Shown here: in pieces, positions 1-5,854 of the stretch
Layout of the letters: each line of letters begins with the position of its first letter
How positions within the stretch are numbered: position 1 is the stretch's first letter
Source of the DNA: Candidatus Poseidoniaceae archaeon
GTDB taxonomy: Archaea > Thermoplasmatota > Poseidoniia > Poseidoniales > Poseidoniaceae
Length of the DNA stretch: 7,183 bases
Reading direction: 5' to 3'
Assembly (NCBI GenBank): GCA_013329355.1
Contig: DUKK01000209.1
Location: forward strand, 4,516 to 11,698
Program-made: the position numbers and the translations under genes
Notes under the pieces: model-generated
The model's database searches: none
The model's input: only the letters and a program-made list of their open reading frames with translations
Told to the model about the DNA's origin: nothing

Positions 1-98
1 ATGTTAATTGCCACTATCGACACTTTCTGCTTTAATCTCTGTTCAGAATTTAAGGCATCAATACATAACTGCGCGGCCTGTTTCTTGGTTAGAGTCAT
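1..98 (-). CDS. 5' end of an unidentified gene, runs off the left edge
   Basis: An open frame starts at ATG 96-98 and stays open for 32 codons to the window edge. The visible residues begin MTLTKKQAAQLCIDAL and look like a soluble, lysine-rich amphipathic helix; there is no signal peptide or membrane segment. A weak Shine-Dalgarno-like GTGAG lies a few bases upstream of the ATG. The start is only 15 bases beyond the stop of the preceding minus-strand gene, so the two are probably co-transcribed. Too little is visible to assign a family. It could be a short hypothetical protein or the N-terminus of something larger. The call that a gene starts here rests on the operon-like spacing, direction and open frame. 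Confidence 0.55.
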   Translation of the reverse strand, partial: MTLTKKQAAQLCIDALNSEQRLKQKVSIVAIN

Positions 99-113
99 TT
101 TCTCACAGCTCAA

Positions 114-770
114 TCAGATGGTAATGAAACAGTCATGCTCAACCTCGATTATCGCTCCAGTCATCAGTAGATGTTCAATAGCCTCATCGATTTCTTCAAA
201 AGATATCCCTGATTTATCCAATTCGGTTACGATTATTTCGAGGGTTGCATAATCCTTACCTCTGCCGACTTCTCCATCGATAATCATCAACAAGTTTTGG
301 CAGGCTACAGCAAGCAGAGGGTCATCTCCTTGGTCATTTGGTAGTAAATCTAGGAATGCGCTAACAGGGTGAGACTCAGTATAATTTTCATCATTATTGA
401 CAGCCCTCGAGCCAAGGCCGACTATGCTTTTGTCATACTCGATACTGAAACAGTCAAACAGGTTCATCTGATTGGGTTGCTCTTTGTCGGGTGTGGAGTT
501 ATTGATTCTGTTCTTAATATCAGTAATCCTCTTCAAGCGTTGTTCGGCGGTTTTCATTTCCACTTCTAATTCACTGGAAATCAACTCTAGACTAGCAACT
601 GCTTGATTCCGCAACCATTCATCAAGGCTCCAGTTTGGATCGATTCCAGCCATGACTTCGCAGAGTTTCTGGACCTCAATTGGCAATGAGTCACTACGGA
701 GTCGGTTGTCCCTCATAACATGGTTGTAATCTTGACAGCCTATGAAGAATATCATTGACGATTTTATCAT
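114..770 (-). CDS. Uncharacterised protein with coiled-coil, PIP-like motif and C-terminal winged-helix-like region
   Basis: I do not recognise this 218-residue protein. Residues 30-90 are predominantly helical and charged (including WSLDEWLRNQAVASLELI, then a Glu/Lys/Arg-rich coiled-coil-like stretch). Residues 90-145 look like a flexible linker rich in Asn, Asp and Pro, and contain QMNLFDCF (101-108), which resembles a PCNA-interacting (PIP) box with Cys in place of the first aromatic residue. Residues 150-218 have the helix-helix-strand pattern of a small winged helix and end in hydrophobic beta-like residues. The first ATG is at 770, but residues 1-18 look unlike the rest and Met19 (ATG at 714-716) is a plausible alternative start; neither has a clear ribosome binding site. 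It lies 19 bases after the 207-residue gene and 15 before the next, so it is probably operonic. A DNA- or clamp-associated role is only an inference. Confidence 0.7.
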   Translation of the reverse strand: MIKSSMIFFIGCQDYNHVMRDNRLRSDSLPIEVQKLCEVMAGIDPNWSLDEWLRNQAVASLELISSELEVEMKTAEQRLKRITDIKNRINNSTPDKEQPNQMNLFDCFSIEYDKSIVGLGSRAVNNDENYTESHPVSAFLDLLPNDQGDDPLLAVACQNLLMIIDGEVGRGKDYATLEIIVTELDKSGISFEEIDEAIEHLLMTGAIIEVEHDCFITI

Positions 771-789
771 AACAGCTTAGAAAAAGCCG

Positions 790-1413
790 TCACGTAATTT
801 TAGTGATTGTCCTATTTTTCCACTCTTCTTCGAACTGTTGCCACAAATCTCTCTCAACTTGCGCTCGGATTTCTTGTTCAAGCCTTGGAGTTAACTCAGC
901 AATCACTGCTTCTTGGATTTCTATCGCCATTGAGTTGATTACTCTTGCCTCAGTTTCAGCGATTAATTCTAGCCGCTCCTGATCAGACAAACCACTGTCG
1001 ATGACTTGTTTTGGTTGCGCTCGATTTACCTCGGCCACAACAATCTTCTCTATTTCTGTCATCAGTTTACTCACAACTGATAATTCCCAGTTTTCTCTTG
1101 GATTCGGCATACTCATTGTCGAGATCTGATTACGTAGATTCTGCACAATCCTTGCCCTTACTGGGTTACCAATTTCGAAATCATGCGCGCCGGATACGAA
1201 TCCAACTAGACAATCCAACCATTTATCATGATTTATTGGTGAACCACATCCCGGGCAACCGGTCAGTGAATCGTCTTCAGAAGGAGTTGCTTTGTTTGAC
1301 TCATTTCGCGGCTTAATTCTTCTTCTGGTTGGTGCGGATACATCATCAATATCGAATGATATACTCGTGCCAAATGTCCCCTTTCGTGCGTTATTTCCCA
1401 ACTCTCGACCCAT
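790..1413 (-). CDS. Uncharacterised protein with CxxC/His/Cys cluster and C-terminal coiled coil
   Basis: No family is recognised. From the chosen ATG the protein has 207 residues. Residues 1-45 are basic and Gly/Arg/Asn-rich, probably disordered. Residues 53-68 hold Cys53, Cys56, His62 and Cys68 (C-x2-C-x5-H-x5-C), a possible single zinc site. Residues 140-200 are Glu/Gln/Arg-rich with heptad-like hydrophobics and should form a long amphipathic helix or coiled coil. The frame could begin at GTG 1432-1434, seven codons earlier. I chose ATG 1411-1413 because a BRE/TATA-like element at 1441-1456 would place the transcription start near 1418, giving an almost leaderless mRNA that excludes the GTG. 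It heads a minus-strand group with the next two genes and follows the phosphopantothenate synthetase gene after a gap of about 68 bases. Function unknown. Confidence 0.7.
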   Translation of the reverse strand: MGRELGNNARKGTFGTSISFDIDDVSAPTRRRIKPRNESNKATPSEDDSLTGCPGCGSPINHDKWLDCLVGFVSGAHDFEIGNPVRARIVQNLRNQISTMSMPNPRENWELSVVSKLMTEIEKIVVAEVNRAQPKQVIDSGLSDQERLELIAETEARVINSMAIEIQEAVIAELTPRLEQEIRAQVERDLWQQFEEEWKNRTITKIT

Positions 1414-1440
1414 CTTTTTCGGTAAAATCCTCACCCCGGC

Positions 1441-1456
1441 TAATAAAACCCTTTTC
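1441..1456 (-). promoter_or_regulatory. Putative archaeal BRE/TATA promoter for the 207-residue gene
   Basis: Read on the minus strand this is GAAAAGGGTTTTATTA. The purine-rich GAAAAG resembles a TFB recognition element and TTTTATTA resembles an archaeal TATA box. The TATA part lies 28-35 bases upstream of ATG 1413, which fits transcription starting at or just before the ATG. It sits in the only real gap between the nadC-synthetase pair and the downstream hypothetical genes, so it probably starts a separate transcript. This is by-eye consensus matching with no experimental support. Confidence 0.45.
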
Positions 1457-1481
1457 CCGACAATAATCCAATTTTGTTCGA

Positions 1482-2234
1482 TTAAATAGGTTCTTGGTAG
1501 CGCGCCGCAATGGTATTGATACTTTCTTGCAGATTTTTACTGTTGACAAACTCAACATCTATCTCAGGTTGATTATCTGTTTTAATCAGTTGAATCATAT
1601 TGTTAGCAACTCGGGAGATTTCATCAACAATCGTTATGGAGGCCATTCTCGCTGATCTCGACATCGGATTTAAGTCAACAACAATTACGGTTTTGCCCAT
1701 CTTAACTAACGCCTCACAACGATCACCATCTTCTAATGGGACCATAATCACATCACTTGAAAAAATACCCATAGTGCAGCATTTCGCCCTTGGGCCCTCA
1801 AGATTTGGAATCCTAGTATCGGGATTCTCTCCTAAAATAGGCGTAGTTATGCCATGTTCGAGTTTTATTGCTTCCAAGTGCTTCACCAGTGCATTGATTC
1901 GTGGTCCGGTTCGATAGAATATGTTGAGCTCTACCGGACAGTTTAAGGCTTGAGCAATTTGCATTAACTCCTTTCCAGCAAGCGCTGCAGTGTTCCCATT
2001 TATGGTGATTATCGGTTGCTTTGCTGCTATCAAGTGAGCAAGTGCATTCTCGGTCGCTAACATTGCACTGTAGGAGGTTTTTTCCCCCAGTAAATAATCA
2101 AAAGCCTCCCCCCTGCCGTGGGCTATCATGGCACTGTCTGCTAGCATTCCGTTCGCAGCAGCAATTTCCAATTTGTGTCGGCTTAATAGGGATTTATACC
2201 TCGGATGGCTAACATCGGCAGTGAATTTTCTCAT
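1482..2234 (-). CDS. 4-phosphopantoate--beta-alanine ligase (archaeal phosphopantothenate synthetase)
   Basis: This 250-residue protein joins 4-phosphopantoate to beta-alanine using ATP, giving 4'-phosphopantothenate, the second step of the archaea-specific route to coenzyme A in the cytoplasm. Family (COG1701) hallmarks are all visible: HPRY at 10-13, AHGRGEAFDYLLGE at 38-51, NGN at 79-81, FYRT at 106-109, VPLEDGDR at 165-172 and DLNPMSRSA at 187-195. The length is normal for the family and no gap or frameshift is seen. Its ATG directly follows the TAG of nadC, and GGTGAG at the end of nadC can serve as its ribosome binding site, so the two are translationally coupled. Pantoate kinase, which supplies its substrate, lies two genes away on the opposite strand. 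Some archaea use this protein in place of bacterial PanC plus PanK. Confidence 0.93.
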   Translation of the reverse strand: MRKFTADVSHPRYKSLLSRHKLEIAAANGMLADSAMIAHGRGEAFDYLLGEKTSYSAMLATENALAHLIAAKQPIITINGNTAALAGKELMQIAQALNCPVELNIFYRTGPRINALVKHLEAIKLEHGITTPILGENPDTRIPNLEGPRAKCCTMGIFSSDVIMVPLEDGDRCEALVKMGKTVIVVDLNPMSRSARMASITIVDEISRVANNMIQLIKTDNQPEIDVEFVNSKNLQESINTIAARYQEPI

Positions 2235-3212
2235 CTACTCACCCATCATCATGGAGATGTCTAAAGGAGGCACCCCGCGATTTATTGCGCTGGTTGACAA
2301 GACATCAACTCCACATTCGAACCAATCATCTAGGCTGTCATAAGTGATGTTGCCGCTTGCTTCCAGTAACGCCACATCCCTGAGTCCCATGTCGCTTAAT
2401 TGAGCAGCAACATCTTTACAACGCTCGGGCCCGAAGTTATCAAGCATGATTACCAATTGAGCGTTCGAATCTTGATGTGTTTGGTGCCACACAGCAGCGG
2501 CAGTGAGTGCCTCTTTCTCGGTACGCACCTCGATTTCAATAAATGATAGTAAAGCATCAGTTTGTTGCGATTGGATAAGTTGAGCAATTTTCCGGTCATT
2601 GGTTAGGTTTGCATCACCAATAGCTGCGAGATCATTTTCTTTTATCATCAAAGCGTCCTCCCGAGTTAACCTGTGTGTTAACCCCCCGCCTAGATGAACA
2701 GCCCACTTGTCTAGTAACCCCCAAGTAGTTTTGCGCGTGCATGCTACTTGTCTCGCAGCTTTACTCGCCCATTTCCTCGTTTCAGTAGCAATGCCAGAGA
2801 GGTGACCAAGAATGTTGAGGATACTTCTTTCAAATAACAAGATACTGTCTCTACAACCATTTAGATTAGCTATCTCTTCACCGTTTGCCACTTTTTTACC
2901 ATCCGAAGCCCGCCAGTTTACTTGTATTGCTGGAGCCCAGATTTGCAGCAAATGGTCAACCATTGCCGTACCGGCTACGATACCATCTCCCTTGGCGACA
3001 ACAGTCGCATCGATTCTGTCGCTTGAACCGAAAGCTGGGCTATCAATGCCGTCATCAGCAAGAATTGCCGTTACCCACCGGTCCATGCTTGAAAGTAACG
3101 TTCTGCTCACGCCTTCTTCTGCAGTCCACAGCAAATGTCCTCTATCATGAGGTAGCCTCGTTGCACCGGCCATGTTCGTCCTAAGAATCACTTGATTTTC
3201 AATTACACCCAT
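2235..3212 (-). CDS. nadC: Nicotinate-nucleotide pyrophosphorylase (quinolinate phosphoribosyltransferase)
   Basis: NadC converts quinolinate and PRPP to nicotinate mononucleotide, CO2 and pyrophosphate in de novo NAD synthesis. From ATG 3212 it has 325 residues. Family motifs appear in order: an ERS helix (Arg129), TRKT (159-162), HLGGGLTHR (173-181), a Lys191 motif, IEIEV (225-229), MLDNF (256-260) and LEASGNI (283-289). The positions matching the known substrate-binding Arg, Lys and His-Arg residues and the catalytic-site Glu and Asp are kept. The protein is longer than usual because of about 40 extra N-terminal residues. The usual TRKTxPGLR loop reads TRKTTWGLL, with Trp for Pro and two residues fewer. 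The frame also opens at TTG 3236, but that would put a 16-bp palindrome inside the coding region. ATG 3173 is another possible start. It is co-directional with, and abuts, the synthetase gene. Confidence 0.9.
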   Translation of the reverse strand: MGVIENQVILRTNMAGATRLPHDRGHLLWTAEEGVSRTLLSSMDRWVTAILADDGIDSPAFGSSDRIDATVVAKGDGIVAGTAMVDHLLQIWAPAIQVNWRASDGKKVANGEEIANLNGCRDSILLFERSILNILGHLSGIATETRKWASKAARQVACTRKTTWGLLDKWAVHLGGGLTHRLTREDALMIKENDLAAIGDANLTNDRKIAQLIQSQQTDALLSFIEIEVRTEKEALTAAAVWHQTHQDSNAQLVIMLDNFGPERCKDVAAQLSDMGLRDVALLEASGNITYDSLDDWFECGVDVLSTSAINRGVPPLDISMMMGE

Positions 3213-3220
3213 GGTTTTAC

Positions 3221-3236
3221 TTGGCAATTTTGCCAA
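3221..3236. promoter_or_regulatory. 16-bp palindrome upstream of nadC, candidate operator
   Basis: TTGGCAATTTTGCCAA consists of perfect 7-bp arms (TTGGCAA / TTGCCAA) around two T residues. It lies 9-24 bases upstream of nadC ATG 3212, inside the short nadC/pantoate kinase divergent region. That position suits a repressor blocking transcription initiation. The symmetry is certain; the regulatory role and any regulator are inference. Confidence 0.4.
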
Positions 3237-3237
3237 A

Positions 3238-3277
3238 CCATGAGATATTTCAAATCAATTGAATTGGTGGGATTGCT
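3238..3277. promoter_or_regulatory. Compact divergent promoter region between nadC and pantoate kinase
   Basis: The only TATA-like sequence here is GAGATATTTC (3242-3251). It is roughly symmetrical and lies near the midpoint between nadC ATG 3212 and the kinase ATG 3278, about 30-35 bases from each, so it could serve one or both directions. No convincing purine-rich BRE flanks it. GGTGG at 3266-3270 is a Shine-Dalgarno-like element seven bases before the kinase ATG. Expression of the NAD and CoA genes may be linked through this region, but the exact promoter elements are uncertain. Confidence 0.35.
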
Positions 3278-4252
3278 ATGGAGAAAGAGTATGTGTCGCA
3301 CATTGGCGGGCACATAACGCTCTTCTTTACCGTCGAAAAAGAAGGCAGATTACTGCGTAATCAGGGTAGTAGGGGTGTTGGCATCAACATAGAGCACGGC
3401 GTCCAAGTAGAACTGTCAGTCAAAGACATTGCTGGTGATGTAAGTGACAGTAGCATCACCGTCAATACTTATCAGAACCATGAGATGTCAGATTCTGACG
3501 GTTTCTACCGTGAACTGCTGGATGATTTGGTGTTTGCCAGATTGTTGGGTAAGTCTCCGTCATTTAATATCTCAATTAATCTTGAATTGCCAACAAGTCA
3601 AGGCTTTGCTATGTCCGCAGCAGGGCTTATTGCTGTTGCTTTAGCATGTAGGCAGTATTCTAATCGGGGGACTAAAGAACAATACTTCAGAATATGTCAT
3701 AGGATAGAGCGTCAGAACGGTTCTGGATTGGGTGATGTCCTAGGAATCTATGCTGGCGGCGTGGAAATAAGATTACAGCCAGGTGCACCGGGGGCATCTG
3801 GCAGAAGTCTCGGTTTCAAGTGTAAACAACCCGTCGTTTTGGTATGGCAGCCAGAGGAATCACGCCATACAGCGAAATACATCGACAACGAAAACTGGCA
3901 AACTAAGATTTCTAGCGCGGGTCATAAGGCGCTTGATGCGATTAAGTCTGGGCCATGGGACCACTCGAGGTGGGACGATATATTGGAGCAGTCAAGTAAG
4001 TTTTGTCACGAATCCGAATTGGTATTGGAGCCCGAGAGGCGTGACTTTCTCGATAAAGTGATGAGCATTGTGCGGTCTGTTGGTCTTCAATCAGAGGTGC
4101 GAATCAGGCTTTGTATGCTCGGTATCTCTTGTGTAATACTGCCTAGAAAACTTAACCGAATGTTATCTGATGAAGAATCATCTCTGCTAGAATCACAATT
4201 TGTTGAACAAGGGCTAGCCTCTGTGGTTACGGGAATAGACTACCAAAATTAA
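3278..4252 (+). CDS. Pantoate kinase (GHMP superfamily)
   Basis: Pantoate kinase phosphorylates pantoate with ATP to give 4-phosphopantoate, feeding phosphopantothenate synthetase in archaeal CoA synthesis. The 324-residue protein is of normal size. Visible COG1829/GHMP features are GHITLFF at 11-17, GSRGVG at 30-35, the ATP-binding glycine/serine loop LPTSQGFAMSAAG at 104-116, GSGLGDV at 148-154 followed by a GG-x-IR-x-PG element near 160-169, and a C-terminal CMLGIS segment (279-284) matching the third GHMP motif. ATG 3278 is preceded by GGTGG at a good distance. It is transcribed away from nadC and the synthetase, so the two CoA enzymes are close but divergent. Its TAA overlaps the stop codon of the convergent CDIN1-like gene. 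No defect is seen. Other GHMP kinases are less likely because the motif wording matches the pantoate kinase type. Confidence 0.9.
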   Translation: MEKEYVSHIGGHITLFFTVEKEGRLLRNQGSRGVGINIEHGVQVELSVKDIAGDVSDSSITVNTYQNHEMSDSDGFYRELLDDLVFARLLGKSPSFNISINLELPTSQGFAMSAAGLIAVALACRQYSNRGTKEQYFRICHRIERQNGSGLGDVLGIYAGGVEIRLQPGAPGASGRSLGFKCKQPVVLVWQPEESRHTAKYIDNENWQTKISSAGHKALDAIKSGPWDHSRWDDILEQSSKFCHESELVLEPERRDFLDKVMSIVRSVGLQSEVRIRLCMLGISCVILPRKLNRMLSDEESSLLESQFVEQGLASVVTGIDYQN

Positions 4253-5283
4253 GCCATGCGCGACAGGTCTAGAACACCAGCATCCAACATCAAACACCCT
4301 GGGATGAAAAGATTCTCACTGAATCCGTGGCGATACACCACAGCCCCACTCCCCCATTCATCGATGTAGCGCGACATTTGTTTTGACATCTTTTTCCTCT
4401 GAAACGACACGTCTGCCCCGTAGAAATGTTTTGCATCAATCCAAGCAACCGGTTGACCATTGATTTCAACGTGATCCAAAAACAGAATGTCTGGCGTGTT
4501 AATCGGTCGACCGTGTTCCAATCGCTGCTCTGAGACCATTTCATTTTGACGTCTTATTTTCACTCCACGGGATTCAAACCAGTCAGCAAGTACTTCTTCG
4601 AATAAATCTGCCCTGGTATGGGTTTCTGACTGGTCAACATTTGATACTCTATCTGCTGCCTCAGCCTTCTCAAATTCTTTACGTTCCCGTTGTTTCATCT
4701 TTGTTGGGTCGCGCAGACATTCTTTGATTTTAGATTTTGACCAGCGCTTTTCGGTGAGTATGATACGGAATATATTCATTGGTGGGAAGTCAAATCGTTT
4801 GGATAAGTCGACTACGCTTACACCCTCATTATATAATCTGAAGAGTGCTTTGGACCGTGATTTCAATCTACCATGGCCGTACACGGTCTTTTGTTGTAAC
4901 AGGGCTGATCTGAGCGATAATGCTTGGTCAAGGGTCATATTTTTGTCGTCAACAAACTTTGCTATTTCATCTACTCTACTATCTTCAAGCCAGCCAAATT
5001 CGCCCTTTCTGATAACGAATTTTGCTAAGATTTCCTCATCCTTGAGTGGGACTGGATTGATTTGCCATACAAAGGAATGATTGTTTGGTGTTGAAATATT
5101 TTCGGGGAAGCCCATTGGTTTGTTTGGTCTGTCGAACCTGTTGTTTGCTTTTGTTTCTACCTCATCGATGTATGTTTTACTTCTTTCCAGTAACACCGAT
5201 TTTTTGGTATTCCCATAGCGTTTTGCTCTTTGACGATTCTGTGACCGTGTTTTTTTCCGTGGTTTTTCAGTTGTCACAGTCAA
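4249..5283 (-). CDS. CDIN1 (C15orf41)-family predicted PD-(D/E)XK nuclease, TPD motif protein
   Basis: This 344-residue protein matches the TPD-motif family that includes human CDIN1, mutated in congenital dyserythropoietic anaemia type I. Order of parts: a Lys/Arg-rich tail (1-50), then a helical region (80-135), a helix-turn-helix-like region (143-182, including LSKRFDFPPMNI, then LRDP at 190-193), and a nuclease-like domain (222-344). The latter holds a possible catalytic Glu in LFEEVLADWFESRG, TPD at 263-265, and WIDAK (281-285) ending in a D-x-K pair. It ends with a GSGAVVYRHGF segment like that of the human protein. From memory, human CDIN1 reads KTPDFIL, WIESK and GPGLVIYWYGF at the same places. 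The start is TTG 5281-5283 or GTG 5275-5277; the next ATG would remove 56 residues. It follows the 179-residue gene by 31 bases. Substrate and activity are unknown; a DNA-junction or other nuclease role is inferred from fold. Confidence 0.82.
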   Translation of the reverse strand: MTVTTEKPRKKTRSQNRQRAKRYGNTKKSVLLERSKTYIDEVETKANNRFDRPNKPMGFPENISTPNNHSFVWQINPVPLKDEEILAKFVIRKGEFGWLEDSRVDEIAKFVDDKNMTLDQALSLRSALLQQKTVYGHGRLKSRSKALFRLYNEGVSVVDLSKRFDFPPMNIFRIILTEKRWSKSKIKECLRDPTKMKQRERKEFEKAEAADRVSNVDQSETHTRADLFEEVLADWFESRGVKIRRQNEMVSEQRLEHGRPINTPDILFLDHVEINGQPVAWIDAKHFYGADVSFQRKKMSKQMSRYIDEWGSGAVVYRHGFSENLFIPGCLMLDAGVLDLSRMA

Positions 5284-5299
5284 TACCCGATAGTGACAA
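5271..5299 (-). promoter_or_regulatory. Inverted repeat enclosing the start codon of the CDIN1-like gene
   Basis: TTGTCAC (5271-5277) and GTGACAA (5293-5299) are perfect 7-bp inverted arms separated by 15 bases. In the minus-strand mRNA this forms a hairpin whose loop holds the TTG start (5281-5283) and whose 3' arm holds the alternative GTG start (5275-5277). It could hide the start from ribosomes, or the DNA could be a protein-binding site. Pairing is seen directly; function is inference. Confidence 0.4.
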
Positions 5300-5313
5300 T
5301 CTTTGAACTATCG
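5288..5313 (-). promoter_or_regulatory. Second inverted repeat, competing with both neighbours
   Basis: CGATAGT (5288-5294) and ACTATCG (5307-5313) are perfect 7-bp arms around a 12-base loop. This pairing shares bases with the start-codon hairpin (5293-5294) and with the stop-codon hairpin (5311-5313), so in RNA it cannot fully form together with either. That arrangement resembles an alternating attenuator-like structure. Function is not shown. Confidence 0.4.
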
Positions 5314-5325
5314 CCTAATTGGCGA
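5311..5325 (-). promoter_or_regulatory. Small hairpin across the stop codon of the 179-residue gene
   Basis: TCGCC-TAATT-GGCGA forms a 5-bp GC-rich stem with a 5-base loop. The stop codon TAG (5315-5317 on the minus strand) lies inside it. No T tract follows on the minus strand, so it is unlikely to be a terminator on its own; it may take part in the switch described for the neighbouring repeats. Confidence 0.3.
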
Positions 5326-5854
5326 CAGATTTTTGCCTTTCAGACTCGGTAGGTTGATAACCGACAATTCCATTATTGGTTAGGTCTTCATAGATTTGTT
5401 TGACGAGTTGCCGAGCAATTTTATTTCCAAAACCGAGTAATTTGCTTAGACGTGAAACCTCCCACCAAGCAGAGACCTCGACGCCACCATTGACACCGTA
5501 GACGATCGTTATATCTACCACTAGTTGTTTGATTGCCAACGCTGAAGTTCGACCATTAATGGTTTGACCGTGCCACTGCAAAACCAATTGGCAAAACTCA
5601 GGGTTCTCTCCATGTTCAATTTTTGCGATTGACCACATATCCTCAATCAGTTGTTGAGCAACAACTCGGTGTAAGTCAATCCGCTGATTTGGTAAAAGTA
5701 TACCATGATTCTCAGATAATATTCGACTGGCAAACTGGTTCCACATTGGCCACAAGTCGAGGTTCAACAGGTTGCTTTGTAGATAAGACAATTGCGAATC
5801 TGGCAGTGCTTTTCTTAGCACTATTTTTGGTTGCTGCATAATTACCACATTCAC
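5315..5854 (-). CDS. Uncharacterised protein encoded directly after leuS
   Basis: I do not recognise this 179-residue protein. It is mostly helical with several tryptophans (35, 39, 74, 94, 130, 131) and no signal peptide, membrane segment or cysteine cluster. Residues 130-167 (including SRLSKLLGFGNKIARQLVKQ, then a short helix and NNGIVGY) have the shape of a winged-helix DNA-binding unit, though this is only by eye. The start is GTG 5852-5854, which overlaps the leuS stop in GTGA, a classic coupled arrangement; ATG 5837-5839 five codons later is an alternative. The CDIN1-like gene follows after 31 bases. Its position between leuS and a putative nuclease suggests an operon, but gives no clear function. 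Confidence 0.75.
   Translation of the reverse strand: MNVVIMQQPKIVLRKALPDSQLSYLQSNLLNLDLWPMWNQFASRILSENHGILLPNQRIDLHRVVAQQLIEDMWSIAKIEHGENPEFCQLVLQWHGQTINGRTSALAIKQLVVDITIVYGVNGGVEVSAWWEVSRLSKLLGFGNKIARQLVKQIYEDLTNNGIVGYQPTESERQKSVAN

Noticed and set aside
1..252. Plus-strand open frame at the left edge
   Set aside because: It overlaps two minus-strand frames that fit the operon spacing, has Ser/Ile/Cys-rich composition without recognisable motifs, and looks like an antisense shadow.
781..785. T5 run on the minus strand just after the 207-residue gene, as a terminator
   Set aside because: Five T residues without a hairpin and with another gene starting within 20 bases are too weak to call, though an archaeal oligo-T terminator cannot be excluded.
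3255..3262. TCAATTGA palindrome in the divergent promoter
   Set aside because: Eight AT-rich bases in AT-rich DNA are expected by chance and the symmetry does not extend.
4391..4395. T5 run on the plus strand downstream of pantoate kinase, as its terminator
   Set aside because: It is about 140 bases past the stop, inside the opposing coding region, and explained by codons there.
4290..4544. 84-codon minus-strand frame inside the CDIN1-like gene
   Set aside because: It is in another frame of the conserved TPD nuclease region, which is clearly the coding one; the protein resembles nothing.
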